The notes under the pieces are model-generated. The model worked only from the letters and a program-made list of their open reading frames with translations, ran no database searches and was not told the origin of the DNA. Made by a program: the position numbers and the translations under genes. This document shows positions 1-6,083 of a stretch of 8,718 nt of DNA, in pieces (the stretch's first letter is position 1; the number at the start of each line of letters is the position of its first letter). The stretch covers positions 1 through 8,718 of the forward strand of contig JANXBX010000019.1 in the NCBI GenBank assembly GCA_025060595.1, written 5' to 3'. This DNA comes from Synergistota bacterium (GTDB lineage Bacteria; Synergistota; GBS-1).

Positions 1-48
1 TAAAGTTAACTAATTTGAATACGTAAGCTTCAAAGAAAACGGTTTATT

Positions 49-1212
49 TCATATCACCTTCTTATAAAGCTCTATTATATCTTCTTTCGTTACAACACGA
101 GGAGCGTTAGCAGGGCTTCCGCTTGCTAAGGCATCCTCCGCCATTTTAGGTATCTTCTCTATAAATTTCTCTTTATCTATTCCTAAGCCAGTAATAGTGG
201 GAATCCCTAGATCTTGACAGAGCCTTCTTATGGCTTCGACAGCTTTTTCAGCGGCCTTCCAGATTGGTAAACCCTTCACATCTTCACCCATAAGCTCAGC
301 CACATCCGCAAACTTCTCTAAGCTACCAACCATACAGTACTCCATACAAACGGGAAGCAAAATCGCATTGGATATTCCATGAGGAACGCCAAAAATCGCT
401 CCGATTGGCCTTGACATTCCGTGAACTATAGTTACAGAAGAGTTAGAAAAAGCTATACCCGCTTCAAGAGAGCCAAGCATCATCTGAGATCTAGCCTCTA
501 TATCATCCGGGACCGACCAAGCTCTTCTTATATATTTTGATATCCTCCGGATAGCAGATCTAGCAAAAGTATCTGTAAAGGGGTGAGCCCTTTTAGATAT
601 GTAGGCCTCTATAGCATGCGTGAAAGCATCAAGCCCCGTTGCAGCAGTAGTCTTCGGTGACATAGTTACAGTCAGCTCAGGATCATCTATAGCAAGAGTT
701 GGAATAATTAAAGGACTACCGATAAGCATTTTGAGTTGCTTATCCGGATCTGTTATCACAGTAAACCTTGTAACCTCGCTACCTGTTCCTGCAGTTGTGG
801 GCAAAGCAACAAGGGGGGGAATAGGTTTTTTAACCTTATACATCCCCATGTAGTCCTCAAGCGAACCACCATTGGTAGCGAGTATACCTATTGCCTTAGC
901 GGTATCTATTGTGCTACCACCACCTAAAGCTAATAAGAGATCGCACCTTTCCTCAAGATAGAGCTTTAAACCTGCCTTAACATGGTTAACTACCGGCTCT
1001 CCCTCATCCTTAATATAGGAAACCACCTCCACTCCTTCTGACTTAATGCGATCCTTTATAAGATCCACATATCCCTTGTTTTTCACAACGCTTCCAGCGA
1101 CTAAAAGAGCCCTTTTCCCAAGCTTTTTAACCTCTACGCCAACTAAAGAAGAAGCCTCCAAACCATAGATTATCCCCTCAGGTAGCCTAACATCATAAGC
1201 CTTCCAAAACAC
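49..1212 (-). CDS. Iron-containing alcohol dehydrogenase (group III)
   Basis: This 387-residue protein is a full-length metal-dependent alcohol dehydrogenase of the Fe-ADH family, which interconverts alcohols and aldehydes or ketones in the cytoplasm using NAD(P)(H). The nucleotide-binding half carries GGGSTIDTAK at residues 97-106 and TTAGTGSEVT at 139-148. The metal ligands expected for the family are visible as D195, H199, H264 and H278. Where FucO-type enzymes have an aspartate after the first beta strand that favours NAD, this one has glycine (G40 in LLVAGS), so NADPH use is possible; that is inference. The start is GTG at 1212-1210. It is preceded by a GGGGGTGA-like ribosome binding site in the 13-base gap after the upstream aldehyde oxidoreductase stop, so the two genes are probably cotranscribed and translationally coupled. 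The pairing suggests it handles the same aldehyde as its neighbour. The exact substrate cannot be read from the sequence. Confidence 0.93.
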   Translation of the reverse strand: MFWKAYDVRLPEGIIYGLEASSLVGVEVKKLGKRALLVAGSVVKNKGYVDLIKDRIKSEGVEVVSYIKDEGEPVVNHVKAGLKLYLEERCDLLLALGGGSTIDTAKAIGILATNGGSLEDYMGMYKVKKPIPPLVALPTTAGTGSEVTRFTVITDPDKQLKMLIGSPLIIPTLAIDDPELTVTMSPKTTAATGLDAFTHAIEAYISKRAHPFTDTFARSAIRRISKYIRRAWSVPDDIEARSQMMLGSLEAGIAFSNSSVTIVHGMSRPIGAIFGVPHGISNAILLPVCMEYCMVGSLEKFADVAELMGEDVKGLPIWKAAEKAVEAIRRLCQDLGIPTITGLGIDKEKFIEKIPKMAEDALASGSPANAPRVVTKEDIIELYKKVI

Positions 1213-1225
1213 TATCTCACCCCCC

Positions 1226-3082
1226 CTAACTATATCTTTTCCTAACAGATCTCATATCATCGATAGCAAAATCAAGCTTAAGGCGCTTAAGCTCGGATTC
1301 CCTCGGTATACCGTTTTCATCCCACCCTCTTATAAGATAAGATTCTTTAAGCATGACTTCCAACTCCTCAGGGGTAACTCCAAAACCTTGAGCAGGACCC
1401 TTAGGGATCCTCTCATTAAGTATTCTCCAAGGTAAGGTGTCTTCCTCCTTTGCCACCTTCTTCTCCCTTAAGTTAAAACACCTTTCAAGAGTGTAGACCC
1501 TGTGAGATATCTCCCTAAGCTCTTCCAAAGATAAACCAAAACCTGTAAGAGAATTCACCAGAGCTAGGTATCTCTCATTCAGAGAGGTCCCAAGTACGTT
1601 TTCAGCAAAGTGACATATTATAAGAGAGTCTCCCAAAGTGGTCCAGAGGTTTATCTCATAACACAGCCTCGCCTTACCATCTATCTTCTTCTTATCCTCA
1701 AAGGACATGACATATTCAGGGCCAGGCCTTGAGTCATGATGGCTGCCTCCCCTATTAGAAATAGCGTATCCTATAGCCATCACTTTTAATACTCTGGGGG
1801 AGTGCCCAGGTAACTCAAGCCCCCTTGCATGTATGGCAAACTTCCAGGCATCTTTACCTATCCTCTCAGCCATCCTCTTCGTACCCTCAGCTAAAAGATC
1901 ACCAATGCCTTCCCTTTTAGCTATCTTGTCAAGTAAGGCTAACAAGGCCTCTCCATTGCCAAAGGTGGCATCTATACCATCCACATCCCCTTTAGTTAAA
2001 ATTCCCCTTTCATAACACTCCATCAAGAAAGCCACAGAAACCCCAGCAGAGATCGTATCAAGACCATACTCATCACACTTCCTATCGGCCTCTATTAAGA
2101 TGCTCGCATCGCTTATCCCACACATAGAGCCTAAGGCATAAATAGATTCATACTCAGGGCCTTCAGAAATAACCTGTGAGTTTCTAAGAGACTTAAACAC
2201 CTTGCCGCAAGCAACCGGACAGCCAAAGCAAGCCGTGTTCTTTATGAAGTGCTTCTCCCTAAAGGTTTCCCCAGATATGCCTAAAGCACCCTCAAATACC
2301 TCGTCCTGAAAGTTTCTTGTGCCAAGACCACCATGAACCTCATTTATCACCTTCACCAAGAAGGGAGTCCCATAAGTCGTATAGTGCGCCAACTTCTTAG
2401 TTATAGCTTCAGTGAAGCTCTTTCTAATTTCGTCAAAGGCTCTCCTATCATAAGGTTGAAGCTTCTTACCACCTCTAACCGCAAAAAGCTTTAAGCTCTT
2501 CGAGCCCATTACCGCACCTAATCCACCCCTTCCAGCTGCACGAGCTCCGCTACCTAATATACAGGCATACTTCACTAACCTTTCACCAGCAGGACCTATA
2601 GCGAAAGTATCAAAATCCTTACCATGCCTCTCTTTAAAAATATCCTGAGCTTCAAGAGCACCCTTACCCCATAACTCAGAAGCAGATAAAAACTCAACCC
2701 TGCCATTATCAACCTTCACAGCTAAAGGCTCGCTTGCCTTCCCCTTTATAACTATTACATCGTAACCAGCTAGCTTCATACTCCTCGCAAAGCTCCCACC
2801 CATGTTGCTATGCATCCAGCCCAAGGTAAGAGGAGATTTAGAAACAAAAGTAGACCTACCTGAGCCCATAAAGGGCATACCTGAAATAGGACCTGAGGTA
2901 ACTATAAGAAGATTCTCTGGGGATAAGGGATCCGTCCCTTCAGCCAGATCCTCATACAAGATTTTTGCACCAAAGCCAGGCCCACCTAGATACTCACGGG
3001 CAAAGCGTTCCTCTAAGTCCACTTCTTTAGATTCCTTTCTAGTCAAATCAATATATAAAATCTTACCCACATAGCCATACAT
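1226..3082 (-). CDS. aor: Tungsten-type aldehyde:ferredoxin oxidoreductase (AOR)
   Basis: This 618-residue protein belongs to the AOR family, cytoplasmic enzymes with a bis-pterin tungsten (rarely molybdenum) cofactor and one [4Fe-4S] cluster that oxidise aldehydes to carboxylic acids with ferredoxin, or run in reverse. The cluster ligands are visible as C285, C288 and C292 (CFGCPVAC) plus a distant C490 (SLIIC), closely matching the spacing in Pyrococcus AOR. The N-terminal domain begins with the typical YVGKILYIDLT (4-14), and the glycine-rich pterin-binding stretch with GRGGLGAVMGSK lies at 184-195. Candidate acid-base residues are E310/E312 in GPEYE and H448 in GGSHHD. KCDEYGLD (335-342) and LGD (483-485) match the two pterin-contact motifs. 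Start ATG at 3082 follows GAGGAGGTG with good spacing. It is the first gene of an operon with the alcohol dehydrogenase 13 bases downstream. The subfamily (broad AOR, formaldehyde or glyceraldehyde-3-phosphate type) is uncertain. Confidence 0.93.
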   Translation of the reverse strand: MYGYVGKILYIDLTRKESKEVDLEERFAREYLGGPGFGAKILYEDLAEGTDPLSPENLLIVTSGPISGMPFMGSGRSTFVSKSPLTLGWMHSNMGGSFARSMKLAGYDVIVIKGKASEPLAVKVDNGRVEFLSASELWGKGALEAQDIFKERHGKDFDTFAIGPAGERLVKYACILGSGARAAGRGGLGAVMGSKSLKLFAVRGGKKLQPYDRRAFDEIRKSFTEAITKKLAHYTTYGTPFLVKVINEVHGGLGTRNFQDEVFEGALGISGETFREKHFIKNTACFGCPVACGKVFKSLRNSQVISEGPEYESIYALGSMCGISDASILIEADRKCDEYGLDTISAGVSVAFLMECYERGILTKGDVDGIDATFGNGEALLALLDKIAKREGIGDLLAEGTKRMAERIGKDAWKFAIHARGLELPGHSPRVLKVMAIGYAISNRGGSHHDSRPGPEYVMSFEDKKKIDGKARLCYEINLWTTLGDSLIICHFAENVLGTSLNERYLALVNSLTGFGLSLEELREISHRVYTLERCFNLREKKVAKEEDTLPWRILNERIPKGPAQGFGVTPEELEVMLKESYLIRGWDENGIPRESELKRLKLDFAIDDMRSVRKRYS

Positions 3083-3086
3083 ATAC

Positions 3087-3116
3087 TTAACACCTCCTCG
3101 ATTTAAATGATATCAT
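3087..3116 (+). promoter_or_regulatory. Predicted sigma70 promoter with extended -10, SDR gene
   Basis: TTAACA at 3087-3092 (5 of 6 consensus) is followed by an 18-base spacer and TATCAT at 3111-3116 (5 of 6), with TG one base upstream of the -10 (3108-3109), an extended -10 arrangement. A start near 3123 would leave a leader of about 34 bases before the SDR start codon. The -35 overlaps the leader of the divergent aldehyde oxidoreductase gene. Confidence 0.5.
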
Positions 3117-3134
3117 ATGTTAAATACTTGAAAA
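3107..3134 (-). promoter_or_regulatory. Predicted promoter of the AOR-ADH operon
   Basis: On the minus strand, TTTTCA (3134-3129, 4 of 6 consensus) lies 16 bases from TATCAT (3112-3107), which also has an upstream TG for an extended -10. The -10 is half of the perfect palindrome ATGATATCAT (3107-3116), so it overlaps the opposing -10. A start near 3100 would give a very short leader, about 18 bases, that begins almost at the ribosome binding site. The -35 is weak, so this call rests mainly on the extended -10. Confidence 0.4.
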
Positions 3135-3156
3135 TAAATTTTGAGGAGGTTAAGCC

Positions 3157-3921
3157 ATGCGCGAGTTAAAGGCTAACTTAATCGGAAAGGTCGCCCTGAT
3201 AACAGGGGGAAGTAAAGGAATAGGAAAAGCCATAACTATGGCTTTAGCGGAGTGTGGCGCTAAAGTGGCAATCGCCAGTCGAACTTTCGAAGACCTTCAA
3301 AAGGTAAAAAGAGAAATCGAAGAAAAAGGGGGCAAATGCTTTACGGTAACCGGCGACGTTAGTAAGGTGTCAGATTGCTATGAAATAGTTGAAAAAACCT
3401 ATCAACATTACGGCAAACTAGATATCCTGGTAAATAGCGCAGGAATCAACATCCCTAAACCCGCCCTTGAAGTAACGGAAGAAGATTGGGAAAAGGTTTT
3501 ATCCATAAACTTAAAAGGGACTTTCTTCTGCTCTCAAGCTGCCGCAAAGAAAATGATCCTCCAACGCAAGGGAAAAATCATAAACATTACCTCACAAATG
3601 GCATTCGTAGGATTCTATAAAAGAGCAGCATACTGTGCAAGTAAAGGTGGCGTAACCCAACTCACTAAGGTTTTAGCTATCGAGTGGGCTCCATATAACA
3701 TCAATGTAAACTGCGTAGCACCAACATTTATATACACACCTATGACGAAACCTATGTTCGAAGATAAGGATTTTCATGAGGAGGTCTTAAGAAGGATCCC
3801 CATGGGACGCATAGGTAATCCAGAGGATGTTGTAGGAGCAGTGATTTACCTGTCCTCCGAAGACTCTAACCTTGTAACGGGAAGCACAATCCTCGTTGAT
3901 GGCGGATGGGTTGCATGGTAA
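3157..3921 (+). CDS. Short-chain dehydrogenase/reductase (SDR), gluconate 5-dehydrogenase-like
   Basis: This 254-residue protein is a classical SDR of usual length that reduces a carbonyl or oxidises a hydroxyl with NAD(P)(H) in the cytoplasm. The dinucleotide motif TGGSKGIG spans 16-23, D67 sits in the adenine-binding position, and NSAG (93-96) replaces the usual NNAG. The catalytic tetrad is N118, S146, Y159 and K163 (YCASK). SR at 41-42 at the end of the second beta strand, instead of an acidic residue, suggests a preference for NADP(H). The C-terminal pattern (MGRIGNPEDVVGAVIYLSS, then GSTILVDGGW) is like gluconate 5-dehydrogenase, KduD and sorbose reductase-type enzymes, so a sugar acid, polyol or hydroxy acid substrate is my best guess. 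FabG-like activity cannot be excluded. The ATG at 3157 follows a strong GAGGAGGT (3143-3150). It is divergent from the AOR operon. No strong terminator follows it, so some read-through into the TrpB2 gene is possible. Confidence 0.9.
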   Translation: MRELKANLIGKVALITGGSKGIGKAITMALAECGAKVAIASRTFEDLQKVKREIEEKGGKCFTVTGDVSKVSDCYEIVEKTYQHYGKLDILVNSAGINIPKPALEVTEEDWEKVLSINLKGTFFCSQAAAKKMILQRKGKIINITSQMAFVGFYKRAAYCASKGGVTQLTKVLAIEWAPYNINVNCVAPTFIYTPMTKPMFEDKDFHEEVLRRIPMGRIGNPEDVVGAVIYLSSEDSNLVTGSTILVDGGWVAW

Positions 3922-3978
3922 AAGCTTGAAAGTCTTTATTTTATTTCTCATTTAAGGTATAACAAAAGCTAGAAAACC

Positions 3979-4007
3979 TTGACAAACTCTATATAAACTT
4001 GTAAGAT
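3979..4007 (+). promoter_or_regulatory. Predicted sigma70 promoter of the TrpB2 gene
   Basis: A perfect -35 TTGACA (3979-3984) is followed by a 17-base spacer and TAAGAT (4002-4007, 4 of 6 consensus). Transcription would start near 4014, about 40 bases before the start codon. It lies in the 133-base gap after the SDR gene, so the TrpB2 gene probably has its own transcript. Confidence 0.6.
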
Positions 4008-4015
4008 GATCTTAT

Positions 4016-4031
4016 AGCTTTTAGGAAAGCT
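4016..4031 (+). other. Small hairpin in the TrpB2 leader
   Basis: AGCTTT and AAAGCT form a 6-bp stem around a TAGG loop, close to the predicted transcript start and 5 bases before the ribosome binding region. It could protect the 5' end of the transcript, but a stem this short may be chance. Confidence 0.25.
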
Positions 4032-4054
4032 GAGACGAGAGGAGGTCTTCTATT

Positions 4055-5347
4055 ATGAAGGTATGGTTATCCAAAGAAGAGATGCCCAAGCGGTGGCTAA
4101 ACATCTCACCTTATCTCCCCAAGCCATTAGATCCACCTCTTGATCCACAAACGAGAGAGCCTATCTCTCCTGAAAAGCTTTTAGCTATCTTTCCCGAGCC
4201 CATCATTGCCCAAGAGGTCTCTTCCGATGAGTGGATCGATATCCCCGAAGAGGTGCTAAAGGTATACACCTTATGGAGACCAACCCCACTTGTGAGAGCA
4301 GAGAACTTAGAAAAGTATTTGGGAACGCCCGCAAAGATCTTTTACAAACACGAAGGGGTCTCTCCACCGGGAAGTCACAAACCCAATACCGCTGTGGCGC
4401 AGGCTTATTACAATAAGATCTCAGGAGTAAAAAGGCTTACTACTGAAACTGGAGCAGGACAATGGGGGAGCTCTCTAGCCTTTGCTACCCAGTTCTTTGG
4501 CTTGGGTTGCGAAGTATATATGGTTAGAGCAAGTTACAAGCAGAAGCCATATCGAAGGGTTCTTATGGAAGTATGGGGAGCTAGCGTTTTCCCATCCCCT
4601 TCCGATAGAACCAGGGCAGGAAGATCCTTCTTTGAAAGGGACCCAGAACATCCTGGAAGCCTCGGTATAGCCATAAGTGAAGCTATTGAAAGAGCCTTAG
4701 AAGATAAACATACTAAATACTCTCTCGGAAGCGTGCTTAACCATGTGCTTCTTCACCAAACCATCATCGGACTTGAAGCAGAGCTTCAAATGCAGAAAAT
4801 CGGCCTTTATCCAGACTACGTGGTGGGATGCGTTGGAGGAGGGAGCAACTTCTCCGGGCTTGCCTTTCCATTTTTAAAACACAAGATCACTGGAGACAAA
4901 CCCCACACAGAATTTTGGGCTGTTGAACCTGAGGCCTGTCCAACACTAACTAAAGGAGAATATCGTTATGATTATGGAGACACAGTGGGCTTAACCCCTC
5001 TAATCAAGATGTATACCCTTGGAGCAGACTTCGTACCCCCACCGATACATGCGGGAGGTCTACGCTACCACGGAGATGCGCCGCTACTATGCTCTTTCTA
5101 CCACCATGGTCTCATTAAGGCCTGTGCTTACTCTCAGAGAGACATATTTTCAGCAGGCGTGCTTTTCACAAAGATAGAGGGCATTTTACCTGCTCCAGAA
5201 TCAGCTCATGCAGTAAAAAAGGTAATAGACCTCGCTCTTGAATGCAAAGAGAAAAAAGAGGAGAAAGTCATACTTTTTAATCTTTCCGGTCACGGATATT
5301 TTGACCTATCCGCTTACGATGCTTATCTAAAGGGAGAGCTTCCATAA
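4055..5347 (+). CDS. trpB2: TrpB2-type tryptophan synthase beta subunit homologue (PLP enzyme)
   Basis: This 430-residue fold-type II PLP enzyme is the longer TrpB2 form of the tryptophan synthase beta chain, typical of archaea and thermophilic or anaerobic bacteria. The family joins indole to a serine-type donor; some members are reported to prefer O-phosphoserine. The N-terminal TrpB2 extension is present ([15 protein letters not shown] at 11-25), then WRPTPL (74-79). The PLP lysine is K109 in GSHKPN, the catalytic glutamate E131 in ETGAGQWG, the PLP phosphate loop GGGSN at 261-265, and a conserved [11 protein letters not shown] at 375-385. The C-terminal SGHG (411-414) matches the family. 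A strong AGAGGAGGT lies 9 bases before the ATG. No trpA or other trp gene is nearby; the neighbours are an SDR and a TRAP transporter, so it may salvage indole or act on a serine-like amino acid instead of making tryptophan conventionally. The residues flanking the PLP lysine motif look slightly unusual (PPGSHKP). Confidence 0.92.
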   Translation: MKVWLSKEEMPKRWLNISPYLPKPLDPPLDPQTREPISPEKLLAIFPEPIIAQEVSSDEWIDIPEEVLKVYTLWRPTPLVRAENLEKYLGTPAKIFYKHEGVSPPGSHKPNTAVAQAYYNKISGVKRLTTETGAGQWGSSLAFATQFFGLGCEVYMVRASYKQKPYRRVLMEVWGASVFPSPSDRTRAGRSFFERDPEHPGSLGIAISEAIERALEDKHTKYSLGSVLNHVLLHQTIIGLEAELQMQKIGLYPDYVVGCVGGGSNFSGLAFPFLKHKITGDKPHTEFWAVEPEACPTLTKGEYRYDYGDTVGLTPLIKMYTLGADFVPPPIHAGGLRYHGDAPLLCSFYHHGLIKACAYSQRDIFSAGVLFTKIEGILPAPESAHAVKKVIDLALECKEKKEEKVILFNLSGHGYFDLSAYDAYLKGELP

Positions 5348-5351
5348 AAAC

Positions 5352-5377
5352 GCCTTTCAACGGGCATAAGGCCTTTT
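5352..5377 (+). terminator. Weak terminator candidate after TrpB2
   Basis: GCCTT (5352-5356) and AAGGC (5368-5372) can form a 5-bp stem with an 11-base loop, followed by CTTTT. The stem is short and the U-run only four bases, so termination would be partial. It is reported because nothing better follows the TrpB2 stop codon. Confidence 0.25.
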
Positions 5378-5394
5378 CGGGAACTTAACTTCCA

Positions 5395-5447
5395 AATATC
5401 AAAGCTTATAAGATAAGCTCAAACTTAATATAAGAGTTTTTGATATT
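5395..5447. repeat. Nested inverted repeats upstream of the TRAP promoter
   Basis: An outer 9-bp inverted repeat pairs AATATCAAA (5395-5403) with TTTGATATT (5439-5447), whose right arm overlaps the first two bases of the TRAP operon -35. Inside it, AGCTTAT and ATAAGCT (5403-5419) form a 7-bp dyad with an AAG centre. Such an arrangement suits binding of a dimeric regulator, possibly with DNA looping. AT-rich sequence can produce dyads by chance, so this remains a candidate. Confidence 0.35.
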
Positions 5448-5474
5448 GACATCATTAAGCTTGAAAAATATAAT
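5446..5474 (+). promoter_or_regulatory. Perfect-consensus sigma70 promoter of the TRAP operon
   Basis: TTGACA (5446-5451) and TATAAT (5469-5474) are separated by the ideal 17 bases, a full match to the housekeeping consensus. Transcription would begin near 5481, leaving a leader of about 90 bases before the small permease gene. A promoter this strong usually needs a repressor if the operon is substrate-inducible, and two candidate operators lie next to it. Confidence 0.75.
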
Positions 5475-5498
5475 TAAAACACAAAAGAAATTCTACCA

Positions 5499-5506
5499 TG
5501 TATACA
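5499..5506. promoter_or_regulatory. TGTATACA palindrome, candidate operator
   Basis: The perfect 8-bp palindrome TGTATACA sits about 18 bases after the predicted transcript start of the TRAP operon. Operators with a GTATAC core are used by some GntR-family regulators of organic acid and sugar acid operons. No regulator gene is in the window, so the assignment is speculative. Confidence 0.25.
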
Positions 5507-5570
5507 AAAGCTATTCTATATCCTCGAATAAGCACCCTACTCTTAATCTCAAGGAGGTGGCGGTAGAAAG

Positions 5571-6083
5571 ATGGAAAGGTTCCTTTCCTCTGTAGACAAA
5601 ATAAGCGAAGCCGCGTTTAAAGTCACAATGTGGCTAATAATTCCCCTTTTCGGAAGCCTATTTTATGAGGTCATAGCAAGATATGGCTTTAAAGCTCCCA
5701 CCATATGGTCTTATGACCTAACCTATATGCTCTATGGAATAATGTTTATTCTCTGCTCTCCCTATGTTTTAAGCAGAAATAAACATGTTCGCATAGACCT
5801 ATTTTACGAAAAGTTTTCTCCAAAAACGAAAAATCTCATCGATGCCATACTATATGTTGTTTTCTTCTTTCCGGCTATCTCTGTACTTTTAATAAAAGGC
5901 ACGGAGTATGCCATATTCTCATGGAAAATGGGAGAAACAAGCAGTGTAAGCCCTTGGCGTCCTCCCCTATATCCTCTTAAGACTATCTTCGCTATAGCCG
6001 TGTTTCTGCTACTGCTTCAAGGCATAGTTCAGTTCATAAGAATAGTTAGGGAGCTAAAGAAGGGAGGAGGAGCTAATGGGTGA
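5571..6083 (+). CDS. dctQ: TRAP transporter small permease (DctQ family)
   Basis: This 170-residue inner-membrane protein has four predicted membrane segments, at roughly residues 14-36, 47-68, 88-108 and 134-157, the standard topology and length for the TRAP small subunit. It keeps the family's FYEVIARYGF (31-40) after the first helix and HVRIDLFYE (72-80) in the loop after the second. The PWRPPLYPLKTIF stretch (128-140) before the last helix resembles subunits of the 2-oxo acid, mannitol and chloroaromatic type. It pairs with the large permease and binding protein encoded downstream to drive ion-coupled uptake. The ATG at 5571 follows AAGGAGGT (5551-5558) at a rather long 12-base spacing, which may lower its translation. 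The end overlaps the large permease gene by 8 bases, indicating translational coupling. Confidence 0.92.
   Translation: MERFLSSVDKISEAAFKVTMWLIIPLFGSLFYEVIARYGFKAPTIWSYDLTYMLYGIMFILCSPYVLSRNKHVRIDLFYEKFSPKTKNLIDAILYVVFFFPAISVLLIKGTEYAIFSWKMGETSSVSPWRPPLYPLKTIFAIAVFLLLLQGIVQFIRIVRELKKGGGANG

Noticed and set aside
1-48. Sequence downstream of the left alcohol dehydrogenase checked for a minus-strand terminator.
   Set aside because: No convincing stem with a U-run is present; the terminator may lie outside the window.
2802-3074. Plus-strand open frame of 90 codons antisense to the start of the AOR gene.
   Set aside because: The minus strand carries the conserved AOR N-terminal domain here; the antisense frame has no family features.
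3921-3960. Possible terminator after the SDR gene (AAAG...CTTT followed by T-rich sequence).
   Set aside because: Only about four base pairs with an internal mismatch can form, too weak to support a terminator call.
3922-5466. The 10-base word AAGCTTGAAA occurs at 3922-3931 and 5457-5466, both in intergenic DNA.
   Set aside because: Two copies of a short AT-rich word differ in position relative to their promoters and show no symmetry; chance is a sufficient explanation.
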